Source of the DNA: Capsicum annuum
Lineage: Eukaryota > Streptophyta > Magnoliopsida > Solanales > Solanaceae
Direction: 5' to 3'
DNA: 64,000 bases
Assembly (NCBI RefSeq): GCF_002878395.1
Contig: NW_025860786.1
Span: forward strand, 383,429-447,428
Under the pieces are notes generated by a model, which was not told where the DNA came from, searched no databases, and was given only the letters and a program-made list of their open reading frames with translations. Below are positions 1-11,044 of the stretch, piece by piece. Numbering within the stretch: the stretch's first letter is position 1; each line of letters opens with the position of its first letter. The translations under genes and the position numbers were made by a program.

Positions 1-526
1 ACACTCTTTTTGTTTACTTGATCTCAATTGTTAAACTAGAGTTGGATTGTTGTCGACACAAATCCCTGTGGGATTGATATTTTTCTTTCTTAAAGGCCAC
101 TATATTAATTGGTATCCCATGTACACTTGCGTGTGCGCTTAGTCGTTGTCACCCTTAAAAACTTGATGAGAACTAGAAGGAATAGGAAGAACTCCAGCAC
201 CATCAGTAATAGGACCATGAGATCAAAGACGTACTCCAAACGTAGGACGTACCCCTTCAATATTATTCCCAAATAGGATGGATGAATTTCCTTGTGTTCC
301 ATATCTCGAAGGAATGATCTAAAAGTTGAAAAAACAAGGATTAGAGAAGATTCCAGGATTGAGAACTCAAGCATAAATATAGAAAACCAAGAAAGTGAAA
401 CATTCATGAATGTCTTGTATCCTCTCTCTAATGAGTGTGGCATGCTTCACACCCCTAAAAGAGACTCTACACAACATAGCTTTTTGGACTCCTTAGTGAC
501 CACGAACTGAGTCTCTGATACCAACT
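1..526 (-). pseudogene. E1 leader and start of gag (chromovirus, cut by window edge)
   Basis: This stretch is the internal side of a minus-strand LTR retrotransposon whose primer-binding site lies at 511-523. Read on the minus strand it should hold the untranslated leader and the beginning of gag. A 112-codon open frame (443 down to 105) exists, but I recognise no gag motif in it, so I treat it as decayed leader or gag sequence rather than a gene. At about 60-77 the plus strand has the words 'atccctgtgggatt', which usually occur near the 3' end of Athila-like LTRs, so the outermost 100-150 bases may belong to a different, plus-strand element. Confidence 0.4.
511..523 (-). other. E1 primer-binding site (tRNA-iMet type)
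   Basis: On the minus strand this reads TGGTATCAGAGAC, one base from the classic initiator-methionine tRNA primer site TGGTATCAGAGCC. It sits three bases inside the LTR end at 527, as expected for reverse-transcription priming. Confidence 0.75.
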
Positions 527-2842
527 TGACCCGACGCAACCCCGGTCCTTTTCGTAATAGGCATCCTAAGTCCAACCAGGACTAGGGACAATACCCTATT
601 ACCTAACCCAACCTCCTATAGCAAGCCTTAGATTTGCCGAATTTTGAACATTTAGCACAATAGTGCAAATTTTCTTATTATGACTCTGGGATAGGGTCAC
701 AATTGTAACCGACCCAACCAAGTCCAACCATATCATACGAACCTCCCAACCATACTAAACCACACCATGGACCATAAACCAAGACATAACCAAATAAGTA
801 CCAAAATTTATTATAATTAATCCCAAAATTTAATAGGATGGAAAAACTAACAATATCATCCAAGGGTGTTAGCCCCAATACCAATACCAATGCTAAGGCA
901 AACACCAATACTAATCCCGCCCATACCAACCCCCTAAAGTACCACAAAGCCTCTATACAAAAGAGTTAAAAAATATGGTTGGGCCATGCCCCTAACTATG
1001 GCCAACACCAACATCAAGAATAAAATCAAAATGTCCAAAATAACCATAACATAAAATAATTCCTTCTGAAAGGATGGAATCTTACCACTTCAGTCCAACT
1101 ATTGACACCGAATCCTCATTCTACACAGAAGGAGTAGAATTGTTGGTTCCTGTATATCATGGGTATATAGCGGCTGATAGACGGGTTAGCGAGTGACCGC
1201 TAGCATGACTCTCATGATAAGGATAAAATAATGCAAGTTATTAAACCAAGTAAAACCATCAATAATTCATGCAACCATACATATATAAGTGCCAGGAAAG
1301 GGAACTGAGTTTAGCATGCCTTTAAAACTTTTACCTTGTCTATGTAGCTTGACTGTTCTAAACCACCTATAGGTTATACGGGTTCAGCTTCTCCTGCTGA
1401 AATAGCCCTAGTGCGGGTTGTCACAAGAATAGGGAAGTATTCCATGGGATGGCTAGTATATCCCCCAATAGTGTGACATCACAACCACGGTCCACTAAAA
1501 CTAATCCTCATATTGTCAAATATGATATTCCAATTTTGGTCCTCTCGTACCGCCACTTTCCACGGCTTGGCTACGCCCCTCACTATTAATGCCTAATTAA
1601 AACTATTTCAAAATAACCGACAAATATATTTACCATTTTATTAACCAATGCTAATATTAGTGATATCATCATACCACCCCTTACTTGCAATTAACATCCG
1701 TAGACAAACTATTTAGGTAAAGGGAACTTTCAATTGCCCGTTCCATAGACCATTGTAAACAACTTGGTAGATTTTCATGTTCTCCACATGAATAACCATA
1801 TAGAATTTAGCCTTTTAAAACTATTTAAACCATATATAATTCTTTTACCAAGTTTAAAACATGCAAGAGTTCCATTAAAAGAGGTCAATGCAATAAACCT
1901 TTCCCTATAAACACATTATCAAACACCTTTGTGGCATCATATAACCAAAACCAATACCAAAGACCATTAAACCATTACTATGCAATCCGATTGTCCAAAA
2001 CCATCAATAATGCATAAAAAAGCATAATTAAAACCATAAAAAACCATAACCAACCACTTAATATCAAAACCACCAAATAATAGTTGAAAGCCATAATCAA
2101 GAAATAGTAAAACCATGAATTCTATCTTATAAACCATGCCTTTATTTCAAATTAAAATAAGAGAACCAAATCATGCCTTATACCGATGAATTGATGGAGT
2201 AAAATTAACAAGACAAGCCTAAAGTAATCCTCTAGATGAAACACTAGCCTTCTTGCCCCAAAAGCTCTTGAGAGAATTATAGAGTGTTTTGGGATAGTTT
2301 CTATGTGTTAATAAATATAATAGTAAGGTAAATAACCTCCAAAGTGCAATATAATTTGTGGGTCCTACTTAGGGTAAGTAGGTAAATGTCAAAAATACCT
2401 TAACTTAAGTCCTTTAAAAATCCCATTATAGGGATATGACTAACCCGTGTAAGCCATATCCACCTAAATGATTGGTACCCACTACTTATATCCAAGCCTT
2501 AAACCTTGGATCAGAAACTATCTAGTATATAAATCATCCAACCAAGTCCTAACCTCAATGTATGATCTGTAATTATGACCATATCCCTGGCAGAATTAAA
2601 GACCAAGAGTATCAAACACTATCCCCTATATGAATCGCTGATACAACATGGGCAAGCTCTATCACTCAAACCTCAAAGTCGTACCCATTCCAGTAACCAA
2701 AACCATCCCACCAACAAACACTAGTCTATAACAGGACCATACCACTTGTACCCTACATATAGCTCATACCCATGAGTCATATTTAGTCTAGAGAATAAAA
2801 TTCTCGGAAATTTTCTAAGGGTCAAAACCTAGGATGTTTTAC
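527..2842 (-). repeat. E1 5' LTR (chromovirus-type)
   Basis: The plus-strand left edge starts TGACCCGACG directly beside the primer-binding site. The right edge ends near GATGTTTTAC at 2842, where the sequence switches abruptly into the reverse-transcriptase reading frame of E2. That places this LTR as an insertion inside E2. Length is about 2.3 kb. No long open frame. The body of E1 runs leftward out of the window, so the partner LTR cannot be seen and a direct comparison is impossible. Confidence 0.6.
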
Positions 2843-2843
2843 C

Positions 2844-5435
2844 TATATTTATGACTTGTTAAACAAACTTTAGGGTGCCTGTTATTTCTATAAATAGACC
2901 TAATGTCCGACCATCATCATCTTAGAGTCAGAGAATATGACATTCCAAAGACAATTTTTAAAACATAGTATGGTCATTATGAATACTTACCTATGCCTTT
3001 TGGACTAACGAATGCCCCTGCATATTTTATGTACTTAATGAATAGGGTGTTCAAGTAGTACTTAGACATGTTCATCATAATCTTCATTGTTGATATTTTT
3101 GTCTATTCCCATAGTGAGAATGATCATGTAAACCATCTGAGAATTACGTTACATACCCTTCGAGCATATCAATTATTTTCCAAAATTAGTTAGTGTAAAT
3201 TTTGGCTAAGATTAGTATCTTTCCTTGGCTATATTTTTTCCTGGTAATGGCATTAGAGTTGACCCTCAAAAGACTGAAGCATAAAGAACTAGCCCATATC
3301 GATTTTTTTATTAAATATCAGGAGTTTCTTGGATTTAGCTGGTTATTATAGGTAGTTGGTTGAAGGGTTTTCCTTTATTTCATCCCTCATGAATTTATTA
3401 ACTCAGAAGAAAGTCGAATTTCAGTGGTGAAATTCTTATGACAAAAATTTTTAATAGTTAAAGACTTGATACATTTTTGCTCAAGTATTAACTTTCCCAA
3501 ATGGCACAGATGTGTTTTTAGTTTGTTGTGATGCTTCAATAGTTTATCTTTGTTGTGTACTGATGCAAAAAGGTAAGGTCATAGCCTACTTCTCTAGACA
3601 TATTAAACCCCATGAGAAGAATTATCCTACCCATCAACTTGAGTTTGTAGCTATTGTTTTTGCCTTGGAATTAGAGATATTTTCTTGATGGGGTTCATGT
3701 TGATGTGCTTACTGACCATAAGAGTTTACAGTATGTGTTCACTTAGAAACATCTGAAACTTAGTCAAAAAAAGTGGCTTAAGTTGTTAAAAGATTATGAT
3801 ATGAGTGTGTGTATTATTTGGGCAAGGGTAATGTAGTGGAGTATTCCCTAGCAGATTATTGATAGGTAGTGTTGCTCATGTTGAGGAGAATAAGAAAAAG
3901 TTAGTCAGTGAGGTTCATTAGCTTGCTAGATTATGTATTCTATTAGTTTATGCAGCTGATATAGTGTGTGGGTTTAGAATGGTTTGAAATCTTCATTGGT
4001 GGCTAAAGTGAAAGAAAAGTAAGATAGGGATCCTAGTTTGGTGAAGATCAAGGAGAATGTTAGATATTAAAAGGTAGAGGTTTTCACCTAAGGGGGAGAT
4101 AGTGTGCTTCATTATCAGGATAGGTTATGTGTTCCATGTGTAATTATTTGAGACAGCAAATACTTGCATAATTGCATAGTGGATGATACTCTACCCATCA
4201 AAGAGCCACTAAGATGTACCATGATTTGTATAAAAGATATAGGTGGAGTGGTATGAAGAACGATATTTTAGAGTTTGTTGCTAAGTTCCCAAATTGTCAG
4301 CAGGTCAAGGTCGAGCATCAAATTCCTAGTGGTGAATTCCATGACTTCAACATCCCTATTAGGAAATAAGAAGTGGTGAACATATATTTTGTGATAGTGT
4401 TGCCTCATTTGCATCGTCAGCATGATTCGATTAGGGTCATTGTTGATAGAATGACTAAGTTAGCTTATGTCTTTCCAGTTCATACATCGTACTCAGCTGA
4501 GGATTATGTCAGGATTTATATGAGGGAGTTGGTTAGTTCATAGTATTCCATTATCTATTATTTTGGATAGAGGTACTATATTTTTCTGTTATATTTGGAA
4601 GGATTTTCAGAAGGGTCTTGGTACTCAAGTTCATCTCAGTACAAATTTTTATCTTAAGACATATGGTCAGGTAGAGAGGACTATTCATACCATAGACGGC
4701 ATGTTAAGGGCTTGTTTTTTTATTTTAAAGGTAGTTGAGATGAGCACTTACCTTTGATTGCGTTTTCTTATAACAACAATTATCACTCCCGTATTCGGAT
4801 GGCTCCGTTGTAAGTTCTCTATAATAGTAGATGTAGATCTCCTATTGGGTGATTTGAGGTAGTGAAGCTTCTTTGGTAGAGGCAAATACAATGTTTGATG
4901 CAAAGGAAAAAGTTTAGCTGATACTGGGGAGGTTGAAGATAACCAAAATTCATCAAAAATCTTATGCTTATGTGAGGAGAAGGGATCTAAAGTTTGAGGT
5001 TGGTGATTTGGTATATTTAAATATATTTCCTAGGTAGAGAGGGAAGAGATTTTGCAAGAAGTGGAAATTCTTCACCCATTATGTTGGCCTATATAGAATC
5101 TTTAGTCGTTTTGGAAAAGTAGCTTATGAGCTAGAGTTGCCTACAGATTTGGTGTCAGTACATTTAGTATTTCATGTTTCTTGTCAAAGAAATGTATTGG
5201 TGATTCAATTGTAGTTTCTACTTTGGAAGATATGGATGTAAAGGATAGCCTTTCTTACAAAGAAGCTTCAGTTAAGATCATTGATCGTCAGATTTGTAAG
5301 ACTAAGGAACAAAAAAGTTCCCTTGGTTAAAGTTCTTTGGCGTAATCATTTTGTTAAGGGGGCTACTTGGCAAGCAGAAACACATATGCGAACCAAGTAT
5401 ACTCATCTTTTCTCCATAAACTCAGATTCATCTTG
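2844..5435 (+). pseudogene. E2 pol: RT, RNase H, integrase and chromodomain (Ty3/gypsy chromovirus), broken
   Basis: Fragments of a gypsy polyprotein can be followed in order through many stops and frameshifts. Reverse transcriptase begins mid-domain at about 2850 (DLLNKL, then MPFGLTNAPAYF near 2990). The catalytic block near 3082-3110 reads FIVDIFVYS where the family has FIDDILVYS, so one catalytic Asp is lost. RNase H follows (GKVIAYFSR, then [11 protein letters not shown], 3570-3650; LTDHKSLQYVF near 3710). Integrase covers about 4080-4860, with MTKLAYVFPVH at 4452 and the 4563-4757 piece ending its core. The C-terminal part (RRRDLKFEVGDLVYL near 4980) is followed by a chromodomain-like tail ending GATWQAE near 5360. 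The N-terminal part (gag, protease, start of RT) is missing because E1 interrupts it. Confidence 0.85.
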
Positions 5436-5669
5436 AGGTAATGATTCTTCCTTATATTGACTCTTTCCTTTACTTAGTTTCAGCTATGTAACCATTTCCA
5501 TGTCATTACGTGTATTCATAAAATCAGTACAATTCATGTATCATATTTCAAACTTCGTTGTATGCTCAAGTTCTAAGTCATGCATGTTCAGTATGTGATC
5601 CTAGTTACCTTATCTCACAGTTACATGTTATCCTTGGAATTTTCACTACTTTGAGGACTTAATTATTTT
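5436..5669 (+). other. E2 3' untranslated tail
   Basis: Non-coding sequence between the pol stop and the 3' LTR. The words 'tttgaggact' near 5652 may be the worn 'TCGAGGACGA' that precedes the LTR in related elements. No clean polypurine tract is visible. Confidence 0.35.
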
Positions 5670-8016
5670 CAAGACCCCTAAACTTTGATAAGTTATTTTT
5701 AACCTTCCCACCGTTGGGATGTCAATTTTTGCACCGATTCATGATCGGGGTTGTTCTAAGTATATCTCGGGTAAGTTTAAGAATTTTTGGACGAGCATAG
5801 GGGAATTGTTTTGAAAACCAAAATAGTATCACCACCGAGATAAGTGGGCGTTTCCCCCTCCAATCCACTAAGGTAAGGCGAGCACCGTCTACTCAAGTTA
5901 CTGCTCTAAGACGGGCGTGGCCCGGCCTAGTCCACCATTACCGGGCCGGCGTTACATCCTCCCTATTCCATCCAACTTTTGTTTTGAAATTATAAGGGTA
6001 TTTGGGTAAAGTCATTTCACCCAATTCACCCATAATATGAATTTGAGACTCCAAAGGAGCATTATTTGCCCTTTTACTCTCAAATCCTCTCAAGAAAAAT
6101 CCTTTTTCTTCCCAAGATCAAACCCTAACTATTTCACAAGAAATCAAGGAACTCAGATTTTAAATTTAAGACATTCTCAAGAAATCTTTAAGAATTTGTC
6201 TAGTGAGGTATGTGAGATGTTCATCAATGGGTCCCTTTCACCCATGGAGGCTAAAATCCTCTTTGGGTTTAATTTATTAGTGTATACCTGTTCTTGATGA
6301 AATAAATCCATGAATCTCTTATTAAATCAATTTCAAAGTATTGTTACTAGTGTTTTCAAGGCGAATGAAACATATCAAGCTTCAAGTGTTGCAATTCCTA
6401 TTTCATGATCGTTTGATTTCAACATTAACCCTTAATCGATGAACTTAGCCATGTAATCATGTTGGTTTTCTCATGTTTAAGCCATTCCCATTTCCAAGTT
6501 TATGAATATGTTATGTTTGATGAAATGTCCATGTTTGGCTCCTTGGACTATAATGTCATGCTACAGTATTTCAAGTTTGATATTTTATATTATAATCATT
6601 TAGTATTGGTGGGTTATGAACGCGCAATACCTATTTGTTTTACATGATTTTAGTTTCTCATAATTGATTTCAGATTAACCACGAGTATAATCATTCAGGC
6701 AGTTGTTATGACTAGACCATGATGAGCAATGTAAGTTGTATGTTCAGTTGTATTTAATTCATCCCCATTTAATACAAGTGTCAGATCAGTTGGGAGTAGG
6801 ATTTAGCACCGACTAAACCTATTGATGGTGTTTACCTACTAGTTAGGACTGGTTCCTTAGTAGCATCCCTATGTTTGAGAACTACCTAACCAGCGTAAAA
6901 TTATGAGATATCATCCACCAATTTAGGACTATCACTCTCTTAAGGGTCACCCATTAGTGTTGGACTGACTCCCTAGTCCTTCGATACATTAGATTAGTGG
7001 ATCAACACAGCCAGTGTTAGTACCCGTGGCACGATACTGACAACCTTCCAACTGGGGTTACAATTTAACCCCTGATTAGCTGAGATTGGTGCATATTGTT
7101 TAGATGATACCTCCCACAATTTTTTAATAATATTCAATATATTTTTTTCAGATTTGCTTGATCAAGTCTACAGAACCTCAGTTATTCAGCTATACAGATT
7201 TCAGTTATTCAGTTTACCGATTATTTCAGAAATATATTTATACTTGGTCTTGCATTCACATATGTATATTATTAAGCTTATATGTTTAGTTATCCCCATG
7301 TATTTTAGCCATTCCTCATCTCATATACCAGTACATTAAAAGTATTGACAGTATACTTTCCTTTACTCTATGTTGTCTTATAACATAGGTTCTGACGCTC
7401 AGTTTCCCGACCACTCTTAGATAGCTCAGCAACATTCAGCAACAATCGTGGTGAGTCCTTATCTATCGAGAACATGATCTATTTATTTTAGTTAATTTTA
7501 TATTTTCATATGCTCGGTTAGTTAGAGTTAGTTAGGGTCTATACCGTCAAATCTTCAGTTAGTTTAGAGGATTTCAAATATTTAGTTAGACAGTTAGTCA
7601 GTCATTTTAATATTACCATATGTTATCAGATATTTCAGACATGTTTTAATTTGTGATTCAGTATCCAGTTTTACATTATTTTAATAATTTATTTCTGCAT
7701 ACATTATATTATTGCAATTATATTCAGTGTTAACAGTAGGTAGAGCTCATGGGTTAGATTGTAGTTCCTTATGACTGTAAGCATCGTTGCCACGACTAGG
7801 AGGTAGACTCGAGTTATGGAATGATTATAATCAAAAGTTGATATTTTCTTGTAGTTCGAAATTAATAATCAAATACCCCCATTTACTTTTTTAGTTAAAA
7901 CAGTTGCGACCAATTACTCCGTGCATTTCCTTCGGATTCAAACCCAACTTTAGTTAAGTTACTATATATAGCAGCCACCGTATCATATTTTAAGTAGAGG
8001 TGTAGCTTGAAAGTCA
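5670..8016 (+). repeat. E2 3' LTR (approximate left edge)
   Basis: About 2.35 kb of non-coding sequence lying between the E2 pol tail and the reading frame of E3. The right edge at 8016 ends AAAGTCA, and the Athila-like RT frame of E3 resumes within a few bases (GYNQIAIAP from 8021), which suggests E2 jumped into E3. The LTR includes a GC-rich block at 5850-5960, and near 7335-7400 the words 'accagtacattaaaagtattgacag' and 'ataggttctgacgctcag', a style of transcript-start region I associate with this LTR group. Left edge chosen from 'aagacccctaaac'; it could be off by tens of bases. Confidence 0.55.
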
Positions 8017-10345
8017 CTAGGTTACAACCAAATCGCTATTGCACCTGATGACAGAGAGAAGACAACTTTCATTTTCCTTAGGGACCTTTGTATTAAGATG
8101 TACTACATTTGGGTTGTGTAATGTGCCAGCCACATTTTAGATATGAATGATGTCAATTATCTCTGACATAGTATAAGACACCATTGAAGTATTCATGGAT
8201 AATTTTTTTGTAGTTAGTTATTCTTTGATGACTGTTTGGTTAACTTGACAAACACTCTTCATAGATGTGAGGAATGAAACTTGGTACTTAATTGGGAAAA
8301 GTGTCTTTTCATGGTTAAAGAAGGTGTTGTTCTTTGGCATAAGATTTCAAAAAAGGGTATAGATATTGACATAGCTAAAATTAAAGTGACCGTGAAATTA
8401 CCTCCACTAATTCTTGTGAAGGGTATTGGAAGTTCTTTAGGACATTCAGGGTTTTACAAGCGATTCACCAAGGATTTATCGTAGATTGCAAACCCTCTTG
8501 ACAAATAAGTAAAGTTTGATTTTGATAAAGCATGCTTGAAGACTTTTTAATGCCTAAAAGAGAAGCTGATGACACCTCCTATCATCGTGTCCCCTAATTT
8601 GTCCTTGCCATTTCCGATCATGTATGATGCAAGCGAAGTGGCCTTAGGTGATTTCCTAGGCCAAAAAAGAAAAAAGATCCTTTATCCCATGTACTATGCC
8701 AACAAGGCATTAAACTCTACTCAAAATAACTACAGATTCATTGAATAAGAGTTATTAGCAGTACTTTTGGCCTTTGAGAAATTTTTGTTTTATCTGATTG
8801 CGAAAAAGGTAATAGTGCACACTGATCATGTAACATTGAGGTTCTTGATGGCAAAAAAAAATGCAAATCCTAGATTGATTAGATATGTTCTTTTTCTATA
8901 AGAGTTTTATTTAGAGGTCAAGGATAAAAAAGGCACTGAGAATCTTGTTGTAGAACAGTTGTCTAGACTTGAGAAGGAAGCAATGCAGAAAATTAAACAT
9001 GGGATTAAAATTTATTATAGTTTTTTAGTTGAGCAGGTGTTGGCTGCTTCTCAAGATCTAATTCCATGGTTTACTGACTAAGCAAATTATAAAGAAAGTG
9101 ATATAGTCCACAGAAGATCTATCCTTCTAGCAGAGAAAAAGATGTATGCATGAGGCAAGGAAGTTTTTCTAGGATGTACCTTACTTATTTAAAATTTGTG
9201 CGGATGGGGTTATTCGTAGATGCATCCCTGAAGTGGAGTTGATGAGCATCCTTGAGGCTTGTCATTCTTCACTAGTTGGGGGCCATTATGGATGAACCCA
9301 CATGACTCATAATATCCTACAATATTGGTACAACTAGCGTACAATATAAAAGATTTCTCATGACTCTGCTTCATCCTGTGACCAATGTCAGCTTCAAGGC
9401 AATATCTCTAGGAGCCATGAACTTTTTAGGGAACAAATTTTTAAGTTGGAATTGTTTGATGTTTGAGGTGTAGGATTTATGGGACCCTTTTTAAGCTTCT
9501 TTGGTATGAAATATATTCTCATGGAGAGGGATTATATGTTGAAATGGGTGGAAGCGATTGTGTCCCTAATAATGATGGAAGAAGTTTCACTGCCTTTTTG
9601 ATAAAGTATATCTTTTCATGATTTGGCACACCACTTGAAATCAATAGTGATGGTAGGTTGCATTTCTTTAATCACTTGTTAAGAGGCACTTGAGAAGTAT
9701 GGAGTAAAGCATAAGGTTGAAACTCGTTACATTCGCAGACTAGTGGATATGTGGATGTATCCAACAGAATAATAAGGTCCATTTTGGTGAAGATTGTGAA
9801 TGCCAATAGGACTGATTGGTCAACACAGCTAGATGATACATTATGGGCCTACCAAACAGTTTTCAAGACTCCTATAGGTGATCCTCCATACTAGTTCATG
9901 TACGGCAAGGCACGTCACTTGTTTGTTGAATTTGAGCACAAGGAACTATAGACATTGAAAAGGTTGAACCTTTTCTCTCATGATGCATAAAAAGCAAGAA
10001 TGGGTAAAATGAATGAGTTTGATAAGTTCTGACTCTGGGCTTTTGAGAGTTCACTTTACAAAGAAATGATAAAGTTACATCATGATCGCAAAATAAAGAA
10101 AAGTATATTTGAGAAAGGTGTCTAGGTATTGATATATAAGTCAAGACTTCACTTGTTTCTAGGAAAGTTAAAGTCTAGGTGGTATTGGCAATGTAGTATG
10201 GGGAGATTATTTCAATACGGTGCTTTAGAACAATAGTGTGGTTGTGAATCCTCATTCACAGTGAATGGGCGAAGGGTAAAGAACTATATAGGTAACACTG
10301 AGGAGGTTAAAGTGCCTCTTGAAATAGACCTTGGCAAAGTCTAAG
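8017..10345 (+). pseudogene. E3 pol: RT, RNase H, integrase (Athila-like Ty3/gypsy), broken
   Basis: The frame enters mid-RT with IAIAPDDREKTTF (8030). The catalytic block near 8190-8212 reads VFMDNFFV, where the family has VFMDDFSV, so the second Asp is replaced by Asn. A 67-codon open piece (8281-8484) is the RT C-terminus (NLVLNWEKCLFMVKEG, then GFYKRFTKDLS). RNase H follows (YDASEVALGDFLGQ near 8620; [18 protein letters not shown] near 8780-8830). Integrase is read as fragments: FGTPLEINSDG near 9620, [22 protein letters not shown] near 9815-9875, YGKARHLFVEFEHK near 9900. The final strand FTVNGRRVKNYIGN lies at 10257-10297. Stops and frameshifts occur throughout. The N-terminal half (gag, protease, start of RT) is not in this window. 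Confidence 0.85.
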
Positions 10346-10368
10346 TAACCAAGGCAATTTTATCGTAC

Positions 10369-10407
10369 TACGACATTAAATGAAGTGCTAAATGGGAGGC
10401 AACCCAT
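10369..10407 (+). other. Post-pol stem-loop block, copy 1 (E3)
   Basis: The block ends with ATGGG-AGGCAA-CCCAT at 10392-10407, a perfect 5-bp stem with a 6-base loop. It is preceded by 'cattaaatgaagtgct'. The same block recurs 83 bases downstream and in E14 (and weakly in E7). Its function is not known to me. Confidence 0.65.
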
Positions 10408-10450
10408 GGAGATAGTTATTAAAGTGGGTATCTAACTTACTCACATTATG

Positions 10451-10490
10451 CCGTGACGTTAAATCAAGCACTGCATGGGACGCAACCCAC
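10451..10490 (+). other. Post-pol stem-loop block, copy 2 (E3)
   Basis: Second copy, 83 bases after the first: 'gttaaatcaagcactgc' then ATGGG-ACGCAA-CCCAC at 10475-10490. Four inner stem pairs are kept and the outer pair is A-C. The two copies together look like a tandem duplication. Confidence 0.6.
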
Positions 10491-11008
10491 TTTTTATACA
10501 TAATAAATTATACATTAATGTGAGAGTTTTGTGTATGGGACTAAAGATTGCAGGAGTTAACTCAAAATTTTAAAAAATTAGGTCATACGTGCTTTTTATG
10601 GTTCATAACCAAAATTTATGACAGGTGAGAAAGAGCGTTAAGGAACTGGAACCTAGATCACTTCCAGGTAATTAGTTTCTAGAGTTATTACAACTCTCAG
10701 AATAAGTCCTAATATTTTGTTCCAACTCATCACCTTGAGTCGTAATGAATCTAGACCCAAGTAAGGTTCCAGTTATTTAATGGAGGGCGTTCAAAACTCA
10801 TAAGCAATAGTTACAAGTTATTCCTTATGAGTTTTAATAAAGATTCATAACCAAGCTTACCAGTTTAGGCGTTGCGGGTGAACCCGACCCCAAATCACGG
10901 TTCAAATGAAAAAGGGAACCCCAATTAGGAACCTGTACTCTCAAATTGTTGAAATCTCTCCATTTCTCTTAATCATAAAAGCCCATAAGGTGATTCATTA
11001 TCCAAAAA
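10491..11008 (+). other. E3 region between pol and ORF3
   Basis: Non-coding leader of ORF3. It contains several variants of a short word around 'gttcataacc', 'gagtcgtaatgaatc' and 'cttatgagttttaataaagattcataacc' (10598-10850), an example of the word arrays described for other Athila-like elements in this window. A 32-bp near-duplicate begins at 10987. Confidence 0.45.
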
Positions 11009-11044
11009 ATGGCTCCAAAAGGTGATTCATCATCCAAAAAATAA
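10987..11044 (+). repeat. 32-bp near-tandem duplication at the E3 ORF3 start
   Basis: The words 'aaggtgattcattatccaaaaaa' at 10987 and 'aaggtgattcatcatccaaaaaa' at 11019 lie 32 bases apart, on either side of the presumed ORF3 ATG. Confidence 0.6.
11009..11039 (+). pseudogene. E3 ORF3 start, interrupted by E4
   Basis: ATG at 11009 opens MAPKGDSSSKK and runs into a stop where the LTR of E4 begins. The MAPK/MAPR opening is what I associate with the third ORF of Athila-like elements; E13 has a similar start (MAPRPNKY). Only about ten codons remain, so the identification rests on position after pol and the opening residues. Confidence 0.4.

Noticed and set aside
105..443. 112-codon minus-strand frame as a membrane protein gene
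   Set aside because: Sits where a retrotransposon leader and gag should be; hydrophobic content reflects T-rich sequence; no recognisable domain.
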